From Ceratobasidium sp. AG-K (Eukaryota > Basidiomycota > Agaricomycetes > Cantharellales > Ceratobasidiaceae), in the NCBI GenBank assembly GCA_037039685.1, contig JAWNGF010000014.1:930001-994000 (forward strand): a DNA stretch of 64,000 nt, in the 5' to 3' direction. The first letter of the stretch is position 1; every line of letters starts with the position of its first letter. The translations under genes were made by a program, and so were the position numbers. Below the pieces are notes generated by a model, which made no database searches, was not told the DNA's origin, and saw only the letters and a program-made list of their open reading frames with translations. Shown piece after piece: positions 23,088-35,900 of the stretch.

Positions 23088-26000
23088 ACTACCGACTGCG
23101 CCCCCTCTGCCTTTTATCTTTCCTGGAATGTAGTTAGATGGCGTGGGAGCTTTGGGGTGTCAACGTAGAAAGTCCTTGATGATCTTGGATAGATGTCCAA
23201 AATCTTCTGCCTTCTGTTCTGTGTCTTCTTTGTCTCCATATCCCTTCCATCTGACCCTGTAAAAAAGACCATCCTTGGTTTCTTTCCAGTCCAGAATCTT
23301 TTCTACTTCATATTCTTCTTCTCCTTCTTCAGTAATGATTGGTGGCAGTTGGGGTTGGTTTCACTTGAACTCTGTGTCTTCTGTGTAAGGGCTGAGCAAG
23401 TCAATGGAAAACAGGGTGCACCCTCATTGTTGCTGGCAGAGTGAGCTCATAAGCATGTGATCCTATCTTTTGCTTCACAACAAATGGTCCATGCTTCTTG
23501 TTATCCAGTTTCTTTGAGGGTCTTTTTGTTTGGATGTTTCTTCCCAACAGCCATACTAGATCTCCTTCCTGGTACTTGTTTTTTGGTTCTTCCTCTGGGA
23601 GCCTTTGGTTTTCCATTGATGCAATTGCTTTGTCGTGGATGCTACGCCATTTTTCCGTAATGGTGTTTGCTTCAGGGACTGTTGTTTTTTCTGAGGAGAT
23701 GTTCCACAGTGGTTCCCTGCCATAGACTATTGCAAAAGGGGAACTACCTGTTACACGGTGCTTCTGCAGATTATAACTGAATTCTGCAATTGGTAACAAG
23801 TCCGCCCAATCATCTTGCCAGTAGTTGACAAAGGATTGTAGCCAGCCCTCCATCCATTGGTTGATTCTCTCAGTCACTCCATCTGTCTGGGGGTGGTAGG
23901 CAGTGCTGAAACTTGGGCTAGTTCCAATTCTCTTGTAAATGGCCTTCATAAGTTTAGAATTGAAAGTAGTCCCTCAGTCTGAGATTGTGCTTTTTGGAAA
24001 GCCGTGTAGTTTCCAAACATTTGTGACAAACAGATTTGCCAGCTTGCTTGCCGTGTGCGATTCCATGCAGGGTATGAAATGCACCATTCTTGAGAACCGG
24101 TCCACCACTACCATGATGCTGTCTGACCCTCTGGACTTCGGCAATTTTACTACAAAGTCAAATGCTATGTCTTCCCAGGGACCATTTGCAATTTCTAGAG
24201 GTTTGATCGGTACTATTGACTTTGATCCCCTTGTTTGTTGGCAGGTCTCGCAGGATTCCACGTATCTGTTTACGCTCTGCTTCATCCCTGGCCAGAAGTA
24301 TCTTCTTGCTATTAGTTCCAATGTCCTGGCTTGTCCCTGATGCCCTGCAATCCTTGAGTCGTGGTGTAGTCGCATGATGGACAGTCTGGCTTCCTTATCT
24401 TCCGGGACGTAAATTTTGCCTTTGTACCATATTAGTCCCTCCTTGAAGTCATAATCTCCTGCGCTATGTTGCAGGGTTCTTGGTAACATTTCCCTTGATT
24501 TGCAGATTTCCTTGATTTTTGCCAGTCCCTCATCAGGTTTTTGTGCCTCCTTGATAGTTGCCATAATGTCTGTGTCCATCTGTCCCATAAATCCTTTAAA
24601 TTTCTCAGCGGATATCATAATTTGTTCCGGTGTGGGAATATCCTTGTGGTCAGATTGTCGTGACAACAGGTCCGGTTCAGACAATAGGATTCCAGGACAG
24701 TATATGATATCAAAGTTGTAGGAAGCCAGTAGTTGATGCCATCTTGCGTGTCGACAGTTGAACGTTCTTGCTTCCTTCCAGAACTGTAGGTTCCTGTGAT
24801 TGGTGTAGATAGTGATTGAATCCTTTGTTCCCTCAAGGTATAACCTCCAATGTGTCAATGATTCTATGATTGCCATAAGTTCCTTGTCATGGACGTCGTA
24901 GTTGAGCTGGGCCTCATTGAAGGATTTCAACAGGAACGCTATAGGGTGTAGGTAGCCATTGTCTTGCCTTTGAGACAGAATTGCCCCCATTGCTACTCCG
25001 CTTGCATCCGTTTCCAGAAAAAAGGGTTTTGCAGGGTCAGGATGGCATAGTGTGGGCTCCTTGCTAATTTCTGCTTTCAGGGCATCTAAGGCCTCCTGTT
25101 GATCCTTCTCCGCTTTCCATTTGTTATCCTTTCTTGTCAGGGTTGTAAAGGGTTTTGCTAAACGGCTAAAATTTGGTACAAATCTTTGGTAGAAGTTTGC
25201 AAATCCTAGGAACGCCTGAACCTGCTTGACCGTTTTTGGTTCCTTCCATTCCTTTATTGCCTTGACCTTCTCTTCCTCCATTGAGATACCAGAATCACTG
25301 ATTCCACGTCCGGTATATGTAAGTTTGGTGACAAAGAATTCGCATTTTGGGAGTTTTGCAAATAGGTTTTCATCCAGTAAGATCTTCAGCACCTTCCTGA
25401 CATCTATAGTATGTTGGCTTCTGTTTTTAGAGAAGACTGGGATGTTGTCAATGTATACTATGACACATACGTTGATAAGGTTGTGGAAGATGTGGTTCAT
25501 GTATCTTTGGAATATGGCAGGTGCATTTCTTAGTCCAAATGGCATGACAATGTACTTGAACAGGCCTTCCTTGGTTCTGAAGGCTGTCTTCCATTTATCC
25601 CCTTCCCTAATTCTGATATTGTTGAAACCCATGCGCAGATTGATTTTGGAGAAAATTTTTGCATCCTTGATTTTATCCAGAAGATCTTCCATTAAGGGCA
25701 TTGGAAACCTGTCATCCTTTGTAATGGCATTCACTCCTCTGAGGTCTTGAACAAGCCGTAATTGTCGCACTGCTTCTGGATTCTTTGGATCAATAGGTTT
25801 TTTGACAAAGAAACAAGGTGATGCAATGGGGGATTTGCTGGGTCAAATTTTCCCAGCCGCAATTTCCTCATCCAGGTATTCCCTTAGTGCAATTGATTCG
25901 GCCAGTGAGAGCGGGATAGGTCTGGCCGGTTTTGGAAGTTCAGCCCCTTCCTTGAAGTTGATGGCGCAGTGGTATGGGCGATGTTCCGGAATTCTTTTGA

Positions 26001-26520
26001 ACTTTTCCTTGCTAAACACGTTGGCAAATTCCTTGAATTCTTCTGGTAGGTTGTCTATTGAGGCTGTTCTTGCCTGTATGGGTTCAGGTTGCCATGATAT
26101 GTGCTTTGTTTTCCAGTTAATATTGGGGTTTGCTTCTTCTAACCATTCAAGTCCTAAAATGAGCTTGGTTTCTCCAGTAGGCATGGCAAAAAAGATTTGT
26201 TTGAAGGTTTTTCCTTCTACGTCCAGTACAAGCTTGGCTTTGAAGCGTATTTGGTGTGAGAGTTCTTTTCCCTGGATGCCAATTACTTTTTGTGGAGAGG
26301 GAAGCTCAATGAGAGGAATGTTGTTGGAGCAGGCCCAAGAGATGTCCATAAAGTTCTTAGAAGCTCCTGAATCAATGAGAGTAGGGACTGGTTCTGTGAT
26401 TCCTGTGATGCTTGTGTAAACAATGGTTGATTTGTTTGTTGCTCTAAAGTACATTGTTTCCATTGCTGGTTCTTTGGTCTCTCCACACACAGTTACAGGG
26501 AGACCCCTTCTTTTCCCGAA
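23088..26520 (-). pseudogene. Family A pol of X2
   Basis: Continuous homology to P pol from KRRGLPVTVCGET down to the chromodomain (YRVRWKGYGDKEDTEQKAEDFGHL). Protease has LIDSGASKNFMD; RNase H has LETDASGVAMGAILSQRQ; integrase has the HHCC finger and DGVTERINQW. The RT active site is YIDN. Stops include a TGA in IRPSKSP near 25842 (CGA in P) and one after STISD near 23971, plus a frame change near 23400. Mutations are mostly of the CpG-decay type. Non-functional. Confidence 0.85.
26476..26517 (-). promoter_or_regulatory. Candidate -1 frameshift signal of X2
   Basis: In element orientation GGGAAAA (plus-strand 26511-26517) is read G-GGA-AAA in the gag frame. It is followed by a 5-nt spacer and a GGTCTC/GAGACC stem (26500-26505 with 26476-26481). 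The arrangement matches that of copy P. Confidence 0.6.
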
Positions 26521-28473
26521 TCTTCTTTGGTCGTAGCCTCTCTTCCCTTTATACTGGGTTTGGTAGTTATCCACTCCTTTGATGAGCATTTGAGCAAACG
26601 GTGGTCTTCTTGACCGCATTTCATACATTGGTTTGAGGCTATTCTTGCCTTGTATACTTTGTCCGGAAGCCATTTTGTAGAGGCTTGCCCAGTGGTGGTT
26701 GTTTGGGGTGTTTTCTTCCCGGTGGATGCCTTGATCTGTTGCAATTTTTGGTCAATGGAGATTGCAAGAGTGATCCATTGATTGAGGTTAAGGTGTCTTT
26801 TGGTTCCGTCCTTGTTGATAAGGGATAGCTTGAATTGTGCCAGTTCTGTTTTGCTTTCCGGTCTGAGTCCCTCCTTGAATTGGTTGATAAGAGCTTCTTC
26901 TCCCCAGTTGACGTCAATCCTGTGGAAGTGGAATTCTGTTGCATAATTTGCTACTGAGTTGACTTGTTTGCTTTTTCGGATATTGGCCTCCGCCTTAGCC
27001 TTCTTGTTAGGATTGCTCAATTGTTCCATGAAGTGCAACTTGGATGTTTCCCAAGAAGTTAGGTTTGGGTCAGGTACTCCATTGTTCATGGATTGTAGTA
27101 ACACCTGCGCCCAATGTGTAGTGGATCTGTTATCCGATTTGAAATTGGCTAGTGCTTCTCTAATTTGTTCTTGTCCTGAGCTGTATTGGTCACCCAACCT
27201 GACGAAGTGGCTCTCCATTTGGGTGATGAACATTTCTGCTCCCTCTTCTTTCTTCCTGTCAAAAGCTTCTGGTCTAGTTACTTTTGGACGCCTGTTTTCC
27301 CTTCTGTTGTCAGGGTTTTCAGAAAGCTGATGTAGCCTTTGTTCCAATTCGTCAAGCCTGGTAGACTCTGCTTTGGGGTGGGGAGGTGATACGGCATGTA
27401 GGGATGCTTCATCCATCTGTTTGCACATGTTGTTGATTGTCTCTTGCATGGTGTTAATTTGTCCAATTGCAATCCTTCTGTCTCCCCTTAGTCCTTCTAG
27501 TCCTTGGGTGACTGCTTCATTCCAGGCTAACTGTGCCTGCCTCATGGTGTTAAGGTCTTCCTGTACGTTGTCTACCAGTCTTTGTGTGTTTGTGACTTTG
27601 TTTCTTAGGCGGATTACGTCTTGCCCGACCAGGAAGCTGTTATGTTCACTGTTTTGTGCAGCGGTAAGGATATCTGTCAGGGTTCCTTGTAGGTGGTTGA
27701 GGGAATTGTTGACAATTTGTTGGTTGTTGGCCAACACTTGAGTAGATTGTTCTAACCCGTTGAGTTGTCTATTGATTGTTATCCTCATTCCATCAATAAT
27801 CCTTAAGAGTGCATTGTGTCTTCCAAGGTGAAGATTGTCAAGCTTGTCAAGATTGCTAATCACAGTCCTACTGCTGGAACTAGAACTTGAGTGGGAATCC
27901 CAGGGACTTCTTGGCCTTCAGTTGCTGTTGGTTGCTGGGAATACCCTTGTGGTACATATGGCGGTGCTGGGTTAACTGGTGTCACAGCCTGAGAGTTTAT
28001 TGGAACCGGACTGGCATTGGTGATAGTTCCCGCAATCTGGGGTACTTGAGGAGCGTGCAAAATGTGTGGTGTGGGGGGGTGTCTGATAGGAACAAGGGAT
28101 ATGCCCCCTTTAGCTTCAGGTTGAGGGGAAAAAAACTGTCTTCTGGATCCCATAGGCCATAGTGGACGTGATGGGCCTGGAGTTGCGTTTGAGATAGGGA
28201 TTTGAATTGTGACCGGTGTGGGGTCGTCGGTAATATTGCCTGGTTCCCTAGTAACAATGGTGGGTTCTTCTTGTATGACTGAAACCTCCTCAGCATTGAA
28301 TGTTCCAGGCATAGAGGCTTGGCTTTGTGGGCAAGACCTTGCTGGTCCTACGGCCCGTGCTTGTGCAATATCTTGCTTGTTGAGGGAACTTGTAGGTCTT
28401 GAAGCCCTACTTGGTCCTCTCCTTACTGATAAGGTGTTGTGCAATGCAATCCAGTGTCCTCCTGAATGGACAT
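26493..28473 (-). pseudogene. Family A gag of X2
   Basis: Starts MSIQEDTG at 28473. An early frame break precedes the open N-terminal segment 27860-28444, and a second break near 27860 precedes a 456-codon open stretch to the TAA at 26493. The gag core is well kept (WAQVLLQSMNNGVPDPNL, LINQFKEGLRPESKTELAQ). The knuckle reads CMKCGQEDHRLLKC, with Gly to Asp in the CCHC loop. Not translatable as a whole. Confidence 0.85.
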
Positions 28474-28481
28474 GATTGTTA

Positions 28482-28493
28482 AGCTTGTTTTGT
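28482..28493 (-). promoter_or_regulatory. Self-primer binding site of X2
   Basis: Element-strand ACAAAACAAGCT just inside the 5' LTR is perfectly complementary to AGCTTGTTTTGT in the LTR (plus-strand 28656-28667). Confidence 0.6.
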
Positions 28494-28495
28494 AA

Positions 28496-28961
28496 TGTCG
28501 TAAGCTTCTTCTAAGTGGCTATGAGACAAGCCGCGATGGAGAGTGGACAGCACTAAGACCTAAGTGACCTCTTGAACCGCAACACACTTAAGTGTCTGTA
28601 GGCTCTAAAGGGTAGGGGTGGTTCTAAGTGTCACACAAAGGGATGTTTTGACAAGACAAAACAAGCTGGGGTTACCAGGCTTGTTGGTCCTCTATATATA
28701 TCCACAAAGTGGCCAAGTCATACAAGGCGCAGCCACATGAGTCATACAAAAAGCCAGTCAGGAGTGTCCATGTGAGTCATGCTGTATGAACAGACATGAC
28801 TTGTACAAAGCACAGCCACGTTACACAATGTAACAGAATAACTACCAGAAGGTGGCAACACGGCACAGGACAAGACAAACAATGTACAAACAGGACAACA
28901 GACACAAGGACAGACGGGTGAGGCACAAGACGAGTCCGATGGAGTGAGCTGGCTCACAACA
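28496..28961 (-). repeat. Family A LTR (5' LTR of X2)
   Basis: 466 nt, TGTCGTAAGC to GCTCACAACA, with TATATATA in the centre. The right flank TCAGG begins family C sequence. Confidence 0.9.
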
Positions 28962-31199
28962 TCAGGGTAGCAAGAAGGGGACAATAGAATTGATCGGCAA
29001 AAATAAGCAAGGATTCCTGATACCCAAGGTCAAATGGGCTGATGGAACAACAACCAAGATTCCCTTTAGCTTCATCAAACCAGACACTTGTCAAGTCAAG
29101 GTGGAGGTAGCAGCTGTCGCAAGTGAAACCACCTGTTGTCATTGCCAGAAGAAGGGTCACATGGCAAAGGATTGTCACACACAAATTGCAGCCCTGGAGG
29201 ATGTTGATACCAGCAATTCAGAATTGGGAAAAGGCAGAGACTGAGGGGAGCATCAGGCACCCTAAAGTCAGAATTAGATTGTGTAATCTTGGAGAATTGA
29301 AAACAGTCTGTAAACAAAATATACCTTTGATCCACCAAATATGCAGACCAACTTTGAGTACCTATCATGATTGAATGCCTGAAACACCTTATTACTATTG
29401 CCATGATTGATTCAGGGGCATTGGGAAATTTCATTAATTCTGAATATGTCAAGAAACACAAAATTCCCACCATGAAGAAAGAAACAGCAAGACAAGTCCA
29501 AGTAATAGATGGACGGCCAATAGCGAACGGACAAATTGACAAGGAATGCACCTTCCAAATTATCATGAATGACCACATAGAGGAAATTACATGCGACGTA
29601 GCACCATTAGGACAACATACAGTTGTACTGGGAATTCCTTGGTTAAAGAAGCACATCCCACAAATCAACTGGATTAGAGGCTCACTGGAGTTTGATTTGG
29701 ATTACTGCGCAGCAGAATGCTTATGTGAGGATTGCAATGCCATAGAAGGGGGGGTAGTGGGTATATTGCTGGAAGAATATTCGGAATTCAAAAATGTTTT
29801 TGTGGCCAAAGATGTGGATAAACTGCCTCTGCATCAGCCGTACAACCTGAAAATTGAATTGGAACCTGGTGCAAAACCCAAGATTGGCATGGTATACTCC
29901 CTCACCAAGGAAGAAGACCAAATTCTGAAGGCATGGATTGACAAAAACCTGGAGAAAGGATTCATTGTTCCATCCACATCTGAATGGGTGTCACCAGTAA
30001 TGTTTGTCAAGCGCCATGATATTGATGGGGTTCCCCAACCACCAAGATTGTGCATGGACTATCAATACTTGAATTGCCACACCAAAAAAAATCGCTATCC
30101 ACTGCCTAGAACTGATGACCTCATTGAATGGGTTAAAGGCGCCAAAATCTTCACCAAACTTGACCTCAAGTCTGGTTACAATCTGGTCAGGGTAGTGGCT
30201 GAGGATGTCCACAAGACAGTGTTCAGAACCAAATATGGGCTATTCAAAACCTGGGTTGTACCAATTGGCCTCACCAACACCCCAGCAACATTCCAGAACA
30301 TGATGGATGCAGAGTTCAGGGACATCAAAGGAATCTATGCCAAAATCTACATTGATGACATCCTGATTTTATCCAAGAACACCAAGGACCACCCAAATCA
30401 TGTGAAAGAAGTACTGTGTCATCTACAAGACCTTGGCCTCTATTGTTCCCTCAAGAAGTGTTCTTTCCATGTACCAAAGGTTGATTATTTAGGACTTGTT
30501 ATATTGGGAGAGGTGGTGGAAATGCAGGAAGAAAAAATTAGTGTCATCAAAAAGTGGCCCACCCTAAAAAATGTCACAGAAGTCCAGACTTTCCTTGGCT
30601 TTGCAAACTTCTACCAACAATTTATCAGTAATTACACCCACATTGTGCAACCATTATATGACCTGACCATGAAGACCAAACAATGGGAATGGGGACTGGA
30701 AGCAGAACTAGCGTTCCAGGGATTAATCAAAGAATTCATCAAGGCTCCCATTCTGTTGCAACCAGACCAAGACAAAGGATTTATCATTGAATGCAACGCG
30801 TCAGACAAAGCAACCAGGGCAGTCCTCACTCAATACAGGTCCAATAACAAGCTGCACCCTGTTGCATTCATGTCCAAAAGTCTATCCCCAGCAGAACAAA
30901 ACTACAACATTTTTGACAAGGAACTTCTGGCAATCATCAAGGCTTTCAAGGAATGGTGCCATCTCCTAGAAGGAACAGAAATTCCAGTGTTACTCATCAC
31001 CAATCACAAGGACCTGGAGTATTTTATGACTTCAAAAGTTTTAACAAAACATCAGAATAGATGGGCAGTTTTCCTTTCCAAATTCAATTTTCAAATCAAG
31101 TATAGGGCTGGTGGACTCAATGGCAAGGCAGATGCACTCAGTTGACAGAGTGACCATGACTTGGAAGGGAGGGTAGTCCCTCAAAAACCCCTACTTTCT
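28962..31199 (+). pseudogene. Family C Ty3/gypsy fragment 1: gag end, protease, RT, RNase H
   Basis: Plus strand. A CCHC knuckle (CCHCQKKGHMAKDC) near 29133-29175 ends the gag part. A 592-codon open stretch (29367-31145) has protease (MIDSGALGNFINS), RT with YIDD (KIYIDDILILSKN) and RNase H, where the usual DAS reads NAS (ECNASDKATR). TGA at 31143-31145 stands in ADALS-stop-QSDHD, where CGA is expected. The frame then continues to 31199, where element D interrupts it; the reading frame resumes at 46844 once one TTTCT copy is discounted. The 5' LTR and most of gag are missing because X2 abuts at 28961. Confidence 0.85.
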
Positions 31200-31696
31200 T
31201 GTCGCAACCTGCTAATGCCTATGGTTGACGACCGCTAATGACCTTTGAGATGTGGAACAATATGTGATAAGTCTTCTAAGACTCTATCACTAAGGTGGAG
31301 AAACACTAGTCTTGTCAGTACAAGTCACTAGCTCCTAAGTCCAAGTGGCTGCGCTAAAGGCTAAGTAGCTGAGTGCCTCTGATCACACTGCAGGGAGAGT
31401 TGACAAGGCAAAGCAAGCTGGGGATGACCATGCTTGCAAGCCAGTATATATACTCAGAAAACAAGTGAGTCATAGTATATACATGAGTCACAGGTCTGAG
31501 TCAAAGTCCAAGTCAAAAAGGGGGCTGCGCAGGCCAGCCAATAGAAAACAGCATGAGTCATATGACTCATGGTGACACATCATCCATACACCTTACTAAA
31601 CAAGGAAGAGGGTGCGGAGGAGAGAAAGGGCGCTTAAGGCGCCAGTACTAGCCACAAAACTGCAGACAGAGAAAGAGGGAGGGATGGGTCACAACA
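31200..31696 (-). repeat. Family D LTR (3' LTR)
   Basis: 497 nt, TGTCGCAACC to GGTCACAACA, followed by TTGCCCCCCC, the complement of the polypurine tract. Contains the palindrome ATGAGTCATATGACTCAT at 31553-31570, a CCAAT box (CCAGCCAATAG) and TATATATA. Confidence 0.93.
31553..31570. promoter_or_regulatory. 18-bp palindrome with paired bZIP-type sites
   Basis: ATGAGTCATATGACTCAT joins TGAGTCA and TGACTCA, the Gcn4/AP-1 consensus, head to head. Exact copies lie in every family D-type LTR here: 17445-17462, 18893-18910, 46695-46712 and 56971-56988. Activator binding is inferred. Confidence 0.55.
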
Positions 31697-31736
31697 TTGC
31701 CCCCCCACAAAGGCAAGTGTAGCGGAGCGCACTTGC

Positions 31737-32910
31737 CTATCTGCGGGCAACCCATTCCTTCAATTCCAACCACCCAACACGTTCTGCAAGAGCGCGCATG
31801 TCCGCTTCAAGGACCTCATTCATCTGGTCCCATTTTTCTTGGTAGAGGTGGTCAAGCTCTTCTTGGTGGAGCTGTTGCAGACACTCGAGTTCTGCCGCTT
31901 CCCCTTCTGGACCACTGTTCTTGTCTATGATTGAGCCACTTGTTGAGCTGCTTGACTAACCAGGATCCGCATTGAACAAGGCGGTAGGCCTCAAGGATGT
32001 TGGCGTCGCATGGCATTCGATTGCCTGGAGGGTGCGGCTCCATGTTGGCAATGGCATTGCCAATGTCAGCAATGAGAGCTTCCACATTTGCTCGGGCCTT
32101 GTCCCAGGTGGCCTTCCATTCTCGTTCAAGTTGTTTGGCTTCTCCATTGGTAATATGGGGAGGGGCAGTGATGTCGTTCCCATCTTCAGAACTTGGTGGT
32201 GCAGGGGGACCATCAACAACTTTGTCGGTGACATCCTCCATTGGCTGTCCTGCCAAGTTGACATGGCCACTTCCATTGGTGCCTTTTGACCAGTCAGTGG
32301 TGTTGAAGGGGGGATCGTCTCTTGGGTAAGTGCTAGTGGGGACTGGTAGATGTTCAAACTCACAGTCTGTAGGCCATCCTGACTCGAAGTCTGTAGCGCA
32401 TGGGCACCACCAGACTCCATCTTCATTGTGGTGTCCGTTTGCAGAGGCAAGGCGAGGGTCTTCTTCCCTTTTGAACCACTGGTCTCCCTCCCACTTGTAC
32501 CCGGTATCCTGGTTCCAGGCGTCCACACTCTTGAGGACCACATTGTGGACTGTGAGTCCAATGCAGCTGCGGCAATGGTAGTACTTGCTGCGGCCAATGT
32601 CCATTGGATTGGAGGGTTGGCTTTCGGGGTGGCTGACCCAGAGCAGGGAGCCAAGCCAGGGGATGATGAGGGACTTGCGTTGTTTGTCCCATTGGTTTGT
32701 TGCTCGTTCTTGCAGGGGAATGTACCCCAGTTGGACACCTGGTTTGAGGACTTTGGCAAACACCTTGGCCTCGTTGAGAGACCAGGGGGCGGTGTTCCAG
32801 TTGTTGACAGTGAACTTGCCTGGTCTGGCGAGCTTGATAGCCATTCCATAGGCCCTAGCTTTCTTGTAGGCAGGGACGCGGGAGATGGTGGAGGTGCAAG
32901 CGGCAGGCAT
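31737..32910 (-). pseudogene. ORF3 of family D, unknown function, one frameshift
   Basis: Opens MPAACTSTISRV at 32910. The first 352 codons stay open to 31852, but homology to family B ORF3 changes frame near 31905 and then runs to the TAG at 31737-31739 (ending GWLELKEWVARR), giving about 390 residues. Shared blocks are LGYIPL, CRSCIGLTVHNVVLKS, DAWNQDTGYKW, MPCDANILEAYRLVQ and a helical C-terminus. No membrane segment or signal peptide. The gene sits where env lies in retroviruses but resembles no envelope. Most of it is overlapped by the still-open pol frame. Confidence 0.72.
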
Positions 32911-35900
32911 GTTTGAAAAGAGATAAGAGGGTCTTCTTTTTGAGGGTGGGGAGTGTTTGGCAGTGAACTAGTAGTTGCTGGCTGAAAAGCTGGAGTGATG
33001 AATTTTGCTGCCTTTCCCTTTGCCTTTTTGTACCTTGAGGTGGCAAAATTTTGAGGAAGTGGGCCAGTGGGAAAGTCCTTCTGGAACTTTCTCATAACAT
33101 GAGTCAGTTCAACAAAATTTTCTGCCAGTTCTTCTGTATCTTCTAGGGGGCTGTAACCTTTCCATCTGATGCGGTATTCCAGCCCATCAGGGTCTTGATG
33201 CCAATCTACAATCTTCTCTACTTGTCACAACCTTTTCTCGTCATCTTCTTGTTTTGTTGCCTTGTGTTTGGTCTTGTTCTCCTCGCCTTGGCGCATTTAG
33301 TCCCCTTTACGTAAGCCTTGACCACGGGACATGCCTGCCTGGCCTGTCCCCTTATCTCCTTGGCCTCCATGGACTTATCACATTTCCTTTGTTCTTTCCT
33401 CTCTTCTCTTGGACTCTTGCTTTCCCTCCTGTTGGTTTCCCTTGTTGCTTGCTCTCTATTGTACATAGCCACAGTAGCGCGTATATATACCAGCAACACA
33501 AGTCTTGCCTCCACAAGACTTGTTCTGTTGTTGTTTTCCCCATCACTCATTGCGTGACTCACTTAGGCCTAAGCGCCATACATTTGACCCTCGTCGTCGC
33601 CCCAACCCCCTTCTCACTGCCTGTGGAGTCTCGGCCTCCAAGGTTCAACTAGGGTTGTGACACTACTTCATATTCTTCTTCACCTTCTTCAGTCAAGATT
33701 GGTGGAGGTTGGGGCTGATTTCGTTGGAAGTCTAGGTCCTTGGTGTAGGGAGTCAACATGTTTCCATGGAAGATGTTGTGGATACACATGGATTTTGGAA
33801 GATCAAGTTGGTAGGCGTGTGAAGAGATTTGCTTTTTCACAACACAGGGACCTGTTTTCTTGTCATCAAGCTTCTTGCTTGGGCGTCTTGTGGTAATGTT
33901 GGTAGTCAAGAGCCAGACGTTGTCTCCTTCCTTGTATTGTATCTTTGGGGTCTCTTCCCTTGATTGATGATATTCCATCAGAGCCTTTGTTTCTTCCCAC
34001 ACAGCCTCCATATCCTTTGTCCACTTGTCTCCCTCCAGGGATTGAGTCAGATATTCCTCAATAGACCATTTGGGAGTCATGCCATAGATGACTTCAAAGG
34101 GGGATTTGTTTGTAACTTGGTTTTTGTGGTTGTTGTGGCAGAATTCCGCAATGGGTAACCATTTTGCCCAATCATTCTGCTTGTGATTTCCAAAGATGCG
34201 TATCCATCCCTCAAGCCATTGGTTTGTTCTCTCCACCAAGCCATCTGTTTCAGGGTGGAAGGCAGTGGAGAATGTCCCTTGGATTCCTAGCCGCTTGTAG
34301 ACTGCTTCTAAGAAGTGTGATTTGAAGGTTGTTCCTCTATCTGAGACAGTGGTTTTGGGGAAACCATGAAGGCGCCATACTTCCTTCACGAAAATGTCAG
34401 CTAGTTCTTCTGAGTTCATGGATTCCTTGCAGGGGATGAAGTGTGCCATTCTGGAAAAGCGGTGCATCACAACAAGGACACTGTCAAACCCTTGTGATCT
34501 TGGTAGTTTCACAATAAATCATATGCAATATTTTCCCAAGGTTTCTCTGGGATGGGCAAGGGTTTGAGTGGTAGGTGTCCTTTGCTTCCCTTCCCTCTTT
34601 GGCACGATGTGCAGCTGTCAAGGTACTTGTTGACTTGGGACTTCATGCCTGGCCAATAGTAGTTTCTAGAAATGAGTTCTAGAGTTCTGGCTTGTCCTTG
34701 GTGACCCGCAATGGGCAAGTCATGGTAGAGTTTGAGAAGCTTCAGTTTGATGTCTTTTTTGTCTGGAACAACAATTCTCCCTTGATACCAGAGGAGATCT
34801 TCACTCATTTCATAATCCTTGAACTGCTTTTTCACAGAGGGAGGTAGGTCTTCCTTTCCTTTGGTGCTTTTGATCAGGGTCTCCAGGCTTTCATCCTCCT
34901 CCAGAGCTTCTTTGATTTCTGCAATAATGTTGTCACTCATCAGGGCTGAGAATCCTTTAAAGTTTTTGGTGGAGATTATCACTTGTTCAGCGGAGGCAAT
35001 GTCATTGTGATTGCTTCTTCTTGAAAGGATGTCCAGTTTTTCCAACAATTTGCCAGGTCTGTAGTGGATGTCAAAATTGTGGCTTGCCAGCATGAGGAGC
35101 CATCTGTTGTGTTGTTGGTTGAAGGTGCTGGCCTTCTGCCAGTAAGTAAGGTTTTTGTGATCTGTGTAGATCACTATTGGTTCCTTTGTTCCTTCAAGGT
35201 GGATGCACCAGTGTCGTAATGCTTCTATGATGGCAAGAAGCTCCTTGTCAGGCGTGTCGTAATTCAGCTCTGCTTCCTTGAAGCTTTTGAGAGAAAACCT
35301 ACTGGGTGTAAGTATCTGTCCTTTTGCCGTTGGCTAAGAATAGCCCCCATTGCAACCCCTGAGGCATCTGTCTCAAGAAAGTACTGCTTTGATTTGTCAG
35401 GATGTGCAAGCACTGGTTCTCTTGATATAATGTCTTTCAGGCAGTCAAAGGCTTCCTGGTGTTCTGAGTTCCATTCCCATTTCCTGTCCTTTCTTGTCAA
35501 TTGAGTCAGGGGTTTGGCAATTGAGGAGAAGGCCACCACAAATCTTCTATAGAAGTTGCAGAAACCAATGAACGCTTGTAATTGTTTCACAGTTTTGGGA
35601 GTGGGCCATTCTTGGATAGTTTTAATCTTGTCCTTGTTCGTGGAAATGCCGTCCTCATCGACAACAAACCCAACCCTGTCGGCCCTTTTTCCATAGAAGG
35701 TACATTTTTTCAGGTTTCCAAAGAGGTTGTTCTTCCTCAATCTTTGCAAGACTTCCTTGATATCAATGGTGTGTTGATCTCTTCCTCGGGAAATAATAAG
35801 GATGTCATCAATGTAGATCACAATCTTCACCCCAATCATCTCCCTGAAGATGTGGTCCATCATTCTTTGGAACATAGACGGTGCATTCTTGAGGCCAAAG

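Larger units (their letters stand above)
21738..28961 (-). mobile_element. Family A retrotransposon X2
   Basis: Minus-strand full-length layout, 7224 nt: 5' LTR 28496-28961, gag, pol, ORF3, purine-tract complement, and the shared LTR 21738-22206 as 3' LTR. It forms an LTR-internal-LTR-internal-LTR array with X1. The right flank is TCAGG in family C sequence; no matching duplication exists on the left. Confidence 0.9.

Noticed and set aside
29123..29374. Family C knuckle protein as a separate host zinc-finger gene
   Set aside because: The CCHC knuckle directly precedes protease and RT of the same element and belongs to its gag.
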